Origin: Sphingomonas sp. NFR15 | GTDB lineage: Bacteria; Pseudomonadota; Alphaproteobacteria; Sphingomonadales; Sphingomonadaceae | Assembly (NCBI RefSeq): GCF_900103265.1 | Contig: NZ_FMWX01000004.1 | Span: forward strand, 124,001-188,000 | Direction: 5' to 3' | DNA length: 64,000 nt | Shown here: positions 18,411-27,065 of the stretch, one piece after another | How the letters are laid out: each line of letters begins with the position of its first letter | How positions within the stretch are numbered: position 1 is the stretch's first letter | Notes under the pieces: generated by a model | Told to the model about the DNA's origin: nothing | What the model saw: the letters and a program-made list of their open reading frames with translations, nothing else | Databases searched by the model: none | Made by a program: the position numbers and the translations under genes

Positions 18411-18465
18411 CGCGATCGAGCGGCCCCAGCCTTGCCGCCGTGACGAAAGGCGGCGCGGCGGTCGC

Positions 18466-18609
18466 TCAGCCCCGGCAGGCGACGAGCTTCGCCTCGAACA
18501 TCTGCGCCAGTTCGAGCCGACGCTTACGCGCCTCCTCGGTCACCGCCGTCCGCGCCGCGACATGCTCCTGCATCGCACGCCGCGTATAATAGTGAAGGTT
18601 TGACTCCAT
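18466..18609 (-). CDS. small conserved-looking hypothetical protein, 47 aa
   Basis: Complement of 18466-18609 encodes 47 residues starting MESNLHYYTRRAMQEHVAAR and ending LVACRG. The composition (Tyr-Tyr near the N-terminus, then a charged amphipathic helix RKRRLELAQMFEAKL) resembles short helical proteins I associate with sphingomonads. The frame uses genome-like codons with G/C in third positions. It lies alone between two longer genes; the upstream GAGGGCGG is a modest ribosome site. No function is known. Confidence 0.6.
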   Translation of the reverse strand: MESNLHYYTRRAMQEHVAARTAVTEEARKRRLELAQMFEAKLVACRG

Positions 18610-18725
18610 GATAGCTGACCCGCCCTCGCGACCACATGTTCTGGATACCCCGGTGCTGCGCCTTTACCGGGCGAAGTCATAAGCTTTTGTGACAAAATGG
18701 CGCTGCGGCGCGGCAAAGCGCGAGA

Positions 18726-19928
18726 TTAACGTGGGTAAAGGCGAAAATCGCGGGATTCCGCCGCCCACGCGGCCTCGTCCGGGGCCGTCAGCGCGTCGAG
18801 ATCGCCCGGAGTCGCCGCCGAGTCGTCGATCCATTCGCGCAGCGCGGGACCGCCGTTGATGACGTCGATGGGGAGTTTGCCGAACGCATATTCGTAGGGG
18901 AAGTCGCGCCACAGCGGAAAGTTCGGGGCTAGCGCGCGGACCGCCTTGAAGGCGAGCGCCTGCACCCGCCACGGCCGGAACGCGGCATGATCGTAGAAGC
19001 GCCCCTCGGCATGGATATGCACGCCGTTGCAGAGTTCGCCGACATGTTTGTGGAAGGTCGGCTGGAACCAGATGTCGCGAAGCGCGCACCCGGCCAGCCA
19101 TGCCGGGGCGAGCCGGTGCATCTCGGCGATCACCGCCTTGGCATTGAGGTCGGGCGCGCCGAACAGTTCGAGCGGACGGGTCGTGCCGCGCCCTTCGGAG
19201 AGCGTCGTGCCCTCGAGCATCACCGTGCCCGGATAGGCGCGCGCCATGTTGAGGTTGGGCGCGTTGGGGCTGGGATTGATCCACAACCGTTCGGTGGGCC
19301 AGCCGAACCCCGGCGCGGCCTCGGGCGCCCAGCCCTCCATTTCGACCACGCGATACTCGACATCGAGACCGAGCGTGCCGATGAACCATTGCCCGAGTTC
19401 GCCCATCGTCAACCCGTGGCGCATCGGCATCGCGCCCGCGCCCACGAAACTCTCCCAGCCGGGGCGCAGCGTCAGCCCTTCGATAGGTCGGCCCGCCGGG
19501 TTGGGACGATCGAGCACCCACACCGCCTTGCCATGCTCGGCGGCGGATTCCAGCACGTAGCGCAGCGTCGTAATGAAGGTGTAGATGCGCGTGCCGAGAT
19601 CCTGGAGATCGACCAGCATCACGTCGAACGTGTCCATCGATGCGGTGGTGGGCCGGCGCACTTCGCCATAGAGGCTGAACACCGGCATGCCGTAGGTCGG
19701 ATCGGTGAAATCGGGCGACTCGATCATATTGTCCTGCAGGTCGCCGCGTACCCCGTGCTGCGGGCCGAACACCGCCGTGACGTTGACCCCCGCCGCGATC
19801 AGCGCATCGAGGCTGTGCGTGAGATCCTCGGTGACCGACGCCGGATGCGCGAGCAGCGCGACGCGCTTGCCCTCCAGCGGCTTGCGCACGGCGGCGTCGG
19901 CGAGAAGGCGATCGATCCCGAAGTTCAT
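18726..19928 (-). CDS. DUF1343 family protein (NamZ-like exo-beta-N-acetylmuramidase)
   Basis: 400 aa. Diagnostic DUF1343 segments: HPASVTEDLTHSLDAL, FGPQHGVRGDLQDNM, the LVDLQDLGTRIYTF motif and VLDRPNPAGR. Characterised NamZ enzymes remove non-reducing N-acetylmuramic acid from peptidoglycan fragments. Unlike the secreted members, this one starts MNFGIDRLLADAAV with no signal peptide, so it may act in cytoplasmic muropeptide recycling or be exported some other way. It is downstream of a DOMON-like gene after 55 bp. Confidence 0.87.
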   Translation of the reverse strand: MNFGIDRLLADAAVRKPLEGKRVALLAHPASVTEDLTHSLDALIAAGVNVTAVFGPQHGVRGDLQDNMIESPDFTDPTYGMPVFSLYGEVRRPTTASMDTFDVMLVDLQDLGTRIYTFITTLRYVLESAAEHGKAVWVLDRPNPAGRPIEGLTLRPGWESFVGAGAMPMRHGLTMGELGQWFIGTLGLDVEYRVVEMEGWAPEAAPGFGWPTERLWINPSPNAPNLNMARAYPGTVMLEGTTLSEGRGTTRPLELFGAPDLNAKAVIAEMHRLAPAWLAGCALRDIWFQPTFHKHVGELCNGVHIHAEGRFYDHAAFRPWRVQALAFKAVRALAPNFPLWRDFPYEYAFGKLPIDVINGGPALREWIDDSAATPGDLDALTAPDEAAWAAESRDFRLYPR

Positions 19929-19983
19929 GGCAGGCTTCCGTATCTGGTTTGTCGTGCGGCTTGAGCCGTGGCGGCAACGGCGG

Positions 19984-20544
19984 TCAAGCCGGGAGGGTCA
20001 CGACGAACGTGTCGCGGTTGTGGAAATCGGGCGCTCCGGGCGCGTGCGCGAGCGCCCAGTAGGATTTGGCACCATCGCGTGCCTCGACGATCGCGGTGAC
20101 GGCGAGCGCCCAATCAGGTTCGGCATAGGGCAGCTCGATCGCGATCCGGATGTCGGCGCGCCGGCTGTCGAAGCGCCAGTGCGCCTCAATGAGACGAACA
20201 TCCCCGGCCTTACGCATGCCAACACGGTAGGTGTCGAACGCGTAGGCAGCCCATTTGCCAGAGGTGGCAAGGTTGAACTCGCGATAGTCGGCTGCGTCCG
20301 CCGGAGCGACAAACGCCTCGAAGCAACTATGCCGCCAAAGCTCGTCGGCGCGGCGCTCGTCCGCTTCCTTTGCGTCTAAAGCGCAGTCGATGCGATCGCC
20401 CGGCCAGAGCACGTCTTCGATCGCCCCGGACACTTCGAAGCGCACCACCAGACGATTGGCCTGACGTTCGATCGTGACCGTGATCGCGTCGATCGGGCCG
20501 TTCGGAAAATCAGGGTGCGCGACAAGCGCGTAGGTGTTCGCCAT
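19984..20544 (-). CDS. DOMON-like domain protein
   Basis: 186 aa from ATG 20544. The pattern of beta strands with DELWRHSCFEAFVAP, YREFNLATSGKWAAYAFDTYR and a final FHNRDTFVV is the DOMON-like carbohydrate-binding (CBM9-type) fold found in sphingomonads. No signal peptide is visible. Ligand unknown; DOMON folds bind heme or sugars. It starts 13 bp after recG and may be cotranscribed with recG and DUF1343. Confidence 0.75.
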   Translation of the reverse strand: MANTYALVAHPDFPNGPIDAITVTIERQANRLVVRFEVSGAIEDVLWPGDRIDCALDAKEADERRADELWRHSCFEAFVAPADAADYREFNLATSGKWAAYAFDTYRVGMRKAGDVRLIEAHWRFDSRRADIRIAIELPYAEPDWALAVTAIVEARDGAKSYWALAHAPGAPDFHNRDTFVVTLPA

Positions 20545-20557
20545 CCAGTTCCGTACC

Positions 20558-22615
20558 TCAGCCCGACCGCAACAGCGCGACGCCGGCATCGCGCTCGAAC
20601 AGGTACAGCGCCAGCCGCGCCGCCGTGCCGCGCGCGCCGCTGAGGCCACCGTCGCGGTCGATCAGCAGCCGCGCGTCGTCGGCGGCGACGGGGAGCAGTT
20701 CGCTCAGCAATTCGGCCGTCGCCAGCCGGAACCCCTCCTCGCCCGATTGCCGCGTGCCGAGCAGTTCGCCGCTGCCGCGCAGCCGCAGATCCTCCTCGGC
20801 GATGCGGAAGCCGTCGTTGGTCTCGCGCATCAGCGCGAGCCGCGCGCGTGCCGTCTCGCCGAGCGCGCCGCTGCGCACCAGCAGGCAGTTCGATTTGCCG
20901 CTGCCGCGCCCGACCCGGCCGCGCAACTGGTGAAGCTGGGCGAGGCCGAAGCGATCGGCATGTTCGATCACGATCAGCGTCGCGTTGGGGACATCGACGC
21001 CGACCTCGATCACCGTCGTCGCGACCAGCACGCCGAGCGCGCCGCTCGAAAACGCCGCCATCACCGCGTCTTTCTCCGGCCCCTTCATGCGACCGTGGAC
21101 CAGCCCGATCCGATCGCCGAATCGCGCCTTCAACGTCGCGGCGCGATCCTCGGCGGCGGCGAGATCGCTCTTCTCGCTCTCCTCGACCAACGGACACACC
21201 CAATAGGCCTGGCCGCCATTCGCGAGGTGTCGGCCGAGCGCCTCCACGACATCCGCCAGCCGGTCCTGCGAGATCACCGTGGTCTGGATCGGCTGTCGGC
21301 CCGGCGGCATCTCGTCGAGCCGGCTGACGTCCATCTCGCCATAGTTGGCGAGCGTCAGCGTGCGCGGGATCGGTGTCGCGGTCATCGCCAGCAGGTGCGG
21401 CGCGACGCCGGCCTTGGCTTGGAGCATCATCCGCTGCGCGACCCCGAAGCGGTGCTGCTCGTCGACCACCACCAGGCCGAGATCGCGGTAGGTCACCGCC
21501 TGCTGGAAGATCGCGTGGGTGCCGATCAGGATGTGGATCGATCCGTCCGCCAGCCCCATCAGCACGCTCTCGCGCACCCGCCCCTTGTCGCGCCCGGTCA
21601 GCACCGCGATCTCGACCGGCAGCCCGGCGAACAGCCTCCGCAGCGATTCGAGATGCTGGCGCGCGAGGATCTCGGTCGGCGCGAGCAGCGCCGCCTGCGC
21701 GCCCGCCTCGACCGCGACCAGCATCGCCAGCGCCGCGACCAGCGTCTTGCCCGCGCCGACATCGCCTTGCAGCAGCCGGAGCATCGGCTGCGCCTGCGCG
21801 AGATCGCCCTCGATTTCGGCGACGGTCCGCGCTTGCGCGCCGGTGAGGCTGTACGGCAGCGCGAGCATGTCACGCAGCCGGCCGTCACCGATCAGCGCCC
21901 TCCCCCGCCGGCTGCGCGACGATTGCCGCACCAGCATCAGCGCGAGCTGGTTGGCGAACAGTTCGTCATAGGCGAGCCGCGTGCGCGCGACTGTGTCGGA
22001 GGGATCGGCATGCACGCGTGCCAGCGCCTCTCGCCAGCCGGGCCACCCCTTCCGGGCGAGCAACCCAGGCTCGATCCACTCGGGCAGATCGGGCGCGCGC
22101 TCGATCGCCTGCGCGGCGAGTTGACCCATGCGGCGCGAGGTCAGCCCTTCCGACAGCGGATAGATCGCCTCACGCCCGCCCGGCTCGGCCTCGTCGAGCG
22201 GCAGGACGTAATCGGGATGGACGATCTGCAAATCCTGCCCGTACATGTCGAGCTTGCCCGACACGCGGCGCGGTTCGCCGATCGGCAGCAGCTTCTTCGC
22301 CCAGCCGGGGTGACCGCCGAAATAGAGGAGGCTGACATAATTGCCCGCCGCGTCGGTCGCCTGCACCCGCGTCGGGCCACGCCCGTTGCTGGAGCGAATC
22401 TCGCGCGGCGTGAGTGTGATGACGATCGTGCGTCCGGCATCCGCCATGTCGAGGTCTTCGCGCGCGATCCGGTCGATGAAGCCGGTGGGCAGGTGGAATG
22501 CCACATCCACCACGCGGGCGAGTCCGAGCCGATCGAGCGGCTTGGCCAAGGCCGGCCCCACGCCTTTCAAGGCGGTGACTTCGGCGAACAATGGATTGAG
22601 GATATCGGGACGCAT
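20558..22615 (-). CDS. recG: ATP-dependent DNA helicase RecG
   Basis: 685 aa from ATG 22615, the normal RecG size. The N-terminal wedge/OB domain (LKGVGPALAKPLDRLGL) precedes two RecA-like domains: Walker A LLQGDVGAGKTLVA, box II VVDEQHRFGVAQR, motif III TATPIPRTL, then QLHQLRGRVGRG and the TRG motif region (RETNDGFRIAEEDLRLRGSGELLGTRQSG). It regresses stalled replication forks and processes recombination intermediates. Divergent from sdhE across a palindromic repeat. Confidence 0.97.
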   Translation of the reverse strand: MRPDILNPLFAEVTALKGVGPALAKPLDRLGLARVVDVAFHLPTGFIDRIAREDLDMADAGRTIVITLTPREIRSSNGRGPTRVQATDAAGNYVSLLYFGGHPGWAKKLLPIGEPRRVSGKLDMYGQDLQIVHPDYVLPLDEAEPGGREAIYPLSEGLTSRRMGQLAAQAIERAPDLPEWIEPGLLARKGWPGWREALARVHADPSDTVARTRLAYDELFANQLALMLVRQSSRSRRGRALIGDGRLRDMLALPYSLTGAQARTVAEIEGDLAQAQPMLRLLQGDVGAGKTLVAALAMLVAVEAGAQAALLAPTEILARQHLESLRRLFAGLPVEIAVLTGRDKGRVRESVLMGLADGSIHILIGTHAIFQQAVTYRDLGLVVVDEQHRFGVAQRMMLQAKAGVAPHLLAMTATPIPRTLTLANYGEMDVSRLDEMPPGRQPIQTTVISQDRLADVVEALGRHLANGGQAYWVCPLVEESEKSDLAAAEDRAATLKARFGDRIGLVHGRMKGPEKDAVMAAFSSGALGVLVATTVIEVGVDVPNATLIVIEHADRFGLAQLHQLRGRVGRGSGKSNCLLVRSGALGETARARLALMRETNDGFRIAEEDLRLRGSGELLGTRQSGEEGFRLATAELLSELLPVAADDARLLIDRDGGLSGARGTAARLALYLFERDAGVALLRSG

Positions 22616-22636
22616 GACTATCTGGATGTCAGATAC

Positions 22637-22702
22637 CCGTTCGTCCTGAGCTTGTCGAAGGGCGCGTTTCGGAACGTGCTTCGACAGGCTCAGCACGAAC
22701 GG
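22637..22702. repeat. paired palindromic repeat, family C, copy 2
   Basis: Arms CCGTTCGTCCTGAGCTTGTC (from 22637) and GGCTCAGCACGAACGG (ending 22702), inverted, about 12 bp apart. It occupies nearly half of the recG-sdhE divergent gap. Confidence 0.8.
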
Positions 22703-22760
22703 TTTGGTCAAGCCTCGCTGGCGGCATCTTCTGTCGTCGGCCAATCGCCGTTGGAACGAT

Positions 22761-23027
22761 ATGGACCGCGACATCCGCCTCAAGCGCCTGCACTTCCGTG
22801 CCCACCACCGGGGCGTCAAGGAAGCCGACCTGCTGATCGGCGGCTTTTTCGATGCCCGCGCGGCCGACTGGAACGATGACGAGATCGCGCTGTTCGAGGA
22901 TCTGCTGGAAGAACAGGACGTCGATATCATGGCCTGGGCGATCGGCACCGCGACGCCGCCGGCGCGCTACGCCGGGCCGATCATCGAGGCGATGCAGGTG
23001 CTCAACTACGTGCCGATCGCGAAATAA
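22761..23027 (+). CDS. sdhE: succinate dehydrogenase assembly factor SdhE
   Basis: 88 aa from ATG 22761. Contains the RGxxE motif (HHRGVKEADLLIGGF) needed for covalent flavinylation of SdhA, then DDEIALFEDLLEEQDVDIMAWA, all typical of the SdhE/SDHAF2/YgfY family. The recG/sdhE/mfd neighbourhood is common in alphaproteobacteria. Cytoplasmic. Confidence 0.93.
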   Translation: MDRDIRLKRLHFRAHHRGVKEADLLIGGFFDARAADWNDDEIALFEDLLEEQDVDIMAWAIGTATPPARYAGPIIEAMQVLNYVPIAK

Positions 23028-23030
23028 TCT

Positions 23031-23211
23031 CCCTCTCCCCGCTCGCGGGGAGCGCCGGGTCGGATCGTCCCCCGGACGATCCTCGACCATGCGGGGCATG
23101 GTCGACCCGGCGCTGGTGGCCGAGCCGAAGGCGAGGTCGGGAGAGGGGCAGTTTGAAACGCCATCGCTCCGTACTGCCCCTCTCCCAACCCTCTCCCAGG
23201 AGGGGAGAGGG
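23031..23211. repeat. palindromic intergenic repeat, family D, copy 2
   Basis: Begins CCCTCTCCCCGCTCGCGGGG (23031) and ends with the palindrome CCTCTCCCAGGAGGGGAGAGG (to about 23210). Between them are further hairpin-forming blocks (GTCGGATCGTCC...GGACGATCC and CATGCGGGGCATG). It takes up most of the 198-bp sdhE-mfd gap and ends 15 bp before the mfd start. Confidence 0.7.
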
Positions 23212-23225
23212 CTTAAAAAAGAAGA

Positions 23226-26200
23226 ATGATGCCCGACCTGAAGACCATCCTCGCCGCCAAGACCCCGCTCACCCTCGCCGGCGTGCCCGCCGGGTTCGCG
23301 CCGTGGCTGCTCGCCGATCTGGCGCGCGCCGCGCCCTCGCGCGCGGTGTTCGTCGCGCCCGACGAAGCGGCGATGCGTGCGGTCGCCGCGACCGCGCCGA
23401 TGTTCGCGCCCGATCTAGACCTGCTCGTGTTCCCGGCGTGGGACTGCCTGCCCTACGATCGCGCCTCGCCGACGCTGCGCGTGATGGCCGAGCGCATGGC
23501 GACGCTGCACCGGCTGCAGCAGCCCACCAAGGCGCCGCAACTGCTCGTCACCACCGCCAACGCGCTGGCGCAGCGCACCCTGACTCCGTTCCGCATCCGC
23601 CAACTCGTCGCCAAGCTCGCGCCCGGCGAGCGGATCGGGCGCGACCGGCTCGCGGCATTGCTTCAGGCGAACGGCTATGTTCGGGTCGAGACCGTCGCCG
23701 ACTCGGGCGAGTTCGCGGTGCGCGGCGGGCTGGTCGATCTGTTCCCGAGCGGTGCCGATGCGGCGCTTCGGCTCGACTTTTTCGGCGACGAGATCGAATC
23801 GGTGCGCACGTTCGACCCCGCCGACCAGCGCACCACCGGGCGGATCGACGGTTTCACCCTCCTCCCCGCCTCGGAAACCTTGCTCGACGAGGAGAGCATC
23901 AAGCGCTTCCGCAGCCGCTACCGCGAGCGCTTCGGCGCGACCGCGACCGGCGATCCGCTGTACCAGGCGATCAGCGACGGGCGCCGGCTGGCCGGCATGG
24001 AGCATTGGCTGCCGCTGTTCGAGGACAAACTGGTCACCTTGTTCGATCACCTCGGCGGCGACGCGGTCATCGTCCGCGATTCCGGCGTGCAGGCGGCGGC
24101 CGAGCAGCGGTTCGAGGCGATCAACGATTATCACGCCAACCGAATCAAGGCGCTGACCACCGAGCCGGGCAGCTACCGCCCGCTGCCACCGAGCGCGCTG
24201 TACCTCACCGCCAAGGAGTTCGCCGAGGCGTTGCAAGCCGCGCCCGCGCACCTCGTCACGCCGTTCCACGAACCCGAGAGCGCGACCGTGCTCGACTTCC
24301 ACGTCGATGGCCCGCGGGATTTCGCGCCCGAGCGCGCGGGCGGCGTGAATGTATATGAGGCGGTGGTCGAGCATATCGCCAAGCTGCGCAAACAGGGCAA
24401 GAAGCCGGTGCTCGCCAGCTATTCGGGCGGATCGCGCGAGCGGCTGGCGACCTTGCTCGCCGATCATGGCCTCAAGGCCTCGACTAAGGTCGCGACCTGG
24501 CAGGAGGCGCTGGGCAAGGCGGACAGTGGCGTATCGCTCATCGTCCTGCCGCTCGACCACGGTTTCACCACGCCCGATGTCGCCTTGCTCACCGAGCAGG
24601 ACATGCTGGGCGACCGGCTGGTCCGGCGCGCCAAGCGCAAGAAATCGGCCGATGCGTTCCTCGCCGAACTGGCGATGCTCACGCCGGGCGATCTCGTCGT
24701 CCATGTCGATCACGGCATCGGCCGCTACGAGGGGCTGACCTCGATCCCGGTCGGCAAGAGCCCGCACGATTGCGTCGCGCTCTCCTATGCGGGCGGCGAC
24801 AAACTGTTCGTGCCGGTCGAGAATATCGACGTGCTGTCGCGCTATGGTTCGGACAGTGAGGGCGCGAGCCTCGACAAGCTCGGCGGCGAAGCATGGCAGC
24901 GGCGCAAGAGCCGCATGAAGGAGCGCATCCGCGAGATCGCCGGCGAGTTGATCGCGACGGCTGCGGAACGCGCGCTTCGCCCCGCCGACGTGATCGAGGC
25001 CGAGAGCGGCTATGCCGAGTTCGTCGATCGCTTCCCCTACGAGGAAACCGACGATCAGGACCGCGCGATCGGCGACGTGCTCGAGGATCTCGCCAAGGGC
25101 ACGCCGATGGACCGGCTCGTCGTCGGCGATGTTGGCTTCGGCAAGACCGAGGTCGCTTTGCGCGGTGCGTTCGCCGCGGCGATGGCGGGCAAGCAGGTCG
25201 CGGTGGTGTGCCCGACGACGCTGCTCGCGCGCCAGCATTTCAACAATTTCGCGAGCCGCTTCGAGGGGTTCCCGATCAAGGTCGGGCGGCTCTCGCGTCT
25301 CGTCACCGCCGCCGAGATGAAGGCGACCAAGGAGGGCTTGGCGGACGGCACCGTCGATGTCGTGGTCGGCACGCATGCGATTCTGGCGAAGGGGATCGAC
25401 TTCAAGCGGCTCGGCCTCGTCATCGTCGATGAAGAGCAGCGCTTCGGCGTCACGCACAAGGAGCGGCTGAAGTCGCTCAAGACCGACGTCCACGTCCTCA
25501 CGCTCACCGCCACCCCGATCCCGCGCACGCTGCAGATGGCGATGTCGGGTCTGCGGGAACTGTCGGTGATCCAGACGCCGCCGGTCGATCGGCTCGCGGT
25601 GCGCACTTATGTCATGCCCTGGGACCCGGTGGTGCTGCGTGAGGCGTTGCTGCGCGAACATTATCGTGGCGGGCAGAGCTTCTTCGTCACCCCCCGCATC
25701 GCCGATCTGCCCGAGATCGAGGAGTTCCTGCGCGAGAGCGTGCCCGAGATCCGCTACGTGGTCGCGCACGGCCAGATGGCGCCGAGCGAAGTCGAGGAGC
25801 GCATGTCGGCGTTCTACGACAAGAAGTTCGAGGTGCTCGTCTCCACCACCATCGTCGAGAGCGGGCTCGACATTCCGAGCGCCAACACGATCATCCTGCA
25901 CCGCGCCGACCGGTTCGGGCTCGCGCAGCTTTACCAGCTTCGCGGGCGAGTCGGCCGATCGAAGACCCGCGCCTACGCCTATCTGACCACGCCGGCCGAC
26001 CGGATCATGACCGAGACGGCGGAGAAGCGCCTCAAGGTGCTGTCCGATCTCGACAGCCTCGGCGCGGGTTTCCAGCTTGCGAGCCACGATCTGGACATTC
26101 GCGGTGCCGGCAACCTGCTCGGCGACGAGCAATCGGGGCATATCAAGGAGGTCGGCTACGAACTCTATCAGTCGATGCTCGAAGAGGCGATCATGGAGGC

Positions 26201-26681
26201 CAAGGCCGGCGGCGAGCGCCTGCGCCCGAAGGACTTCTCGCCGCAGATCACCGTCGATGCGCCGATCCTCATCCCCGAGGAGTATGTTCCCGATCTCGAC
26301 CTGCGCATGGGGCTGTATCGCCGCCTCAACGATCTCGAGGATACCGGCGAGGTCGAGGCGTTCGCGGCCGAACTGATCGACCGGTTCGGGCCGCTGCCCG
26401 ATGCGACCGACAATCTCATCCGCATCATCGAGATCAAGCTGCATGCCAAGAAGGCGTGCGTCGCCAAGATCGACGTCGGTCCGCGCGGCGCACTGGTCGC
26501 GTTCCACAACGACACGCCGCCCAACATCGACGGGCTGCTCGCATGGCTCAAGCGCGTCGGCGACGTCGCCAAGCTGCGGCCCGACAGCAAGCTGGTGGTG
26601 ACACGCGTCTGGAGCGATCCCAAGGCACGACTCCACGGCGCGCTGCAACTGGCGAAGGGCTTGGCGAAGGCGGCGGGGTGA
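23226..26681 (+). CDS. mfd: transcription-repair coupling factor
   Basis: 1151 aa, full length. Order: UvrB-like N-terminal module (VFPAWDCLPYDRASPT), RNA-polymerase interaction domain (PGDLVVHVDHGIGRYEGL), SF2 translocase with VVGDVGFGKTEVALRGAF, VDEEQRFGVTHKERLK, TATPIPRTLQ and QLYQLRGRVGRS, the TRG motif near LASHDLDIRGAGNLLGDEQSG, and a C-terminal regulatory domain. It dislodges RNA polymerase stalled at lesions and recruits UvrA. ATG at 23226 or 23229; the difference is one residue. Confidence 0.97.
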   Translation: MMPDLKTILAAKTPLTLAGVPAGFAPWLLADLARAAPSRAVFVAPDEAAMRAVAATAPMFAPDLDLLVFPAWDCLPYDRASPTLRVMAERMATLHRLQQPTKAPQLLVTTANALAQRTLTPFRIRQLVAKLAPGERIGRDRLAALLQANGYVRVETVADSGEFAVRGGLVDLFPSGADAALRLDFFGDEIESVRTFDPADQRTTGRIDGFTLLPASETLLDEESIKRFRSRYRERFGATATGDPLYQAISDGRRLAGMEHWLPLFEDKLVTLFDHLGGDAVIVRDSGVQAAAEQRFEAINDYHANRIKALTTEPGSYRPLPPSALYLTAKEFAEALQAAPAHLVTPFHEPESATVLDFHVDGPRDFAPERAGGVNVYEAVVEHIAKLRKQGKKPVLASYSGGSRERLATLLADHGLKASTKVATWQEALGKADSGVSLIVLPLDHGFTTPDVALLTEQDMLGDRLVRRAKRKKSADAFLAELAMLTPGDLVVHVDHGIGRYEGLTSIPVGKSPHDCVALSYAGGDKLFVPVENIDVLSRYGSDSEGASLDKLGGEAWQRRKSRMKERIREIAGELIATAAERALRPADVIEAESGYAEFVDRFPYEETDDQDRAIGDVLEDLAKGTPMDRLVVGDVGFGKTEVALRGAFAAAMAGKQVAVVCPTTLLARQHFNNFASRFEGFPIKVGRLSRLVTAAEMKATKEGLADGTVDVVVGTHAILAKGIDFKRLGLVIVDEEQRFGVTHKERLKSLKTDVHVLTLTATPIPRTLQMAMSGLRELSVIQTPPVDRLAVRTYVMPWDPVVLREALLREHYRGGQSFFVTPRIADLPEIEEFLRESVPEIRYVVAHGQMAPSEVEERMSAFYDKKFEVLVSTTIVESGLDIPSANTIILHRADRFGLAQLYQLRGRVGRSKTRAYAYLTTPADRIMTETAEKRLKVLSDLDSLGAGFQLASHDLDIRGAGNLLGDEQSGHIKEVGYELYQSMLEEAIMEAKAGGERLRPKDFSPQITVDAPILIPEEYVPDLDLRMGLYRRLNDLEDTGEVEAFAAELIDRFGPLPDATDNLIRIIEIKLHAKKACVAKIDVGPRGALVAFHNDTPPNIDGLLAWLKRVGDVAKLRPDSKLVVTRVWSDPKARLHGALQLAKGLAKAAG

Positions 26682-27065
26682 TCGCCCCGCTTCTATCCGA
26701 ACGGATGCCGTGCGCGGGCAGCGACATGGTTCGCGCAGAGGACGCAGAGACGCGCGCCACGCGGCGCAGCCGCTCCCATTTCAAGGCGATCGAGCGAGCG
26801 GGCGTCCACAAGCGCCCCCTCTTCGCGCCTCCGCGCCTCCGCGCCTCCGCGCCTCCGCGTGAATTTTCAGCGCCGCAGCGGCGCGGCTGCCGACGATCCA
26901 GAACGTAAGCGGGGCCAAATACAAAAGATAATTTTATGCACGCGGAGGCGCAAAGGCGCGAAGAGGGTGCGCGGGGCGCGTGCGGGAGGCATCTCCAACG
27001 GCTCGCTCGCGGAAGCAGAGAGGTAAGGGCCTGCGGCGCAGCGCCTTCGCGCCGCTGCGCGCGTG
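26682..27065. repeat. 384-bp intergenic region with repeat-rich sequence
   Basis: No gene is supported here. Visible structure: four tandem copies of GCGCCTCC at 26825-26856, an inverted partner at 26939-26966 (CACGCGGAGGCGCAAAGGCG and onward to GAAGAGG) that pairs with the arms around the tandem block, and a related GCAGAGGACGCAGAGAC stretch near 26736. Such CGCAGAGG/GCGGAGGCGC blocks are another family of extragenic palindromic repeats. The AT-rich island 26917-26938 (AAATACAAAAGATAATTTTA) stands out. Confidence 0.6.

Noticed and set aside
20534..22879. A 781-codon plus-strand frame over recG and part of sdhE
   Set aside because: Arg/Gln/His-rich antisense translation of recG; sdhE in a different frame has clear family motifs.
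23415..26648. A 1077-codon open frame on the strand opposite mfd
   Set aside because: It is the antisense shadow of a GC-rich gene: its composition is mostly Arg, Asp, Glu and Gly with no domain signature, while mfd on the plus strand has every expected motif.
26825..26856. Four GCGCCTCC units as a possible CRISPR-like array
   Set aside because: Units are 8 bp with no spacers, and no cas gene is present.
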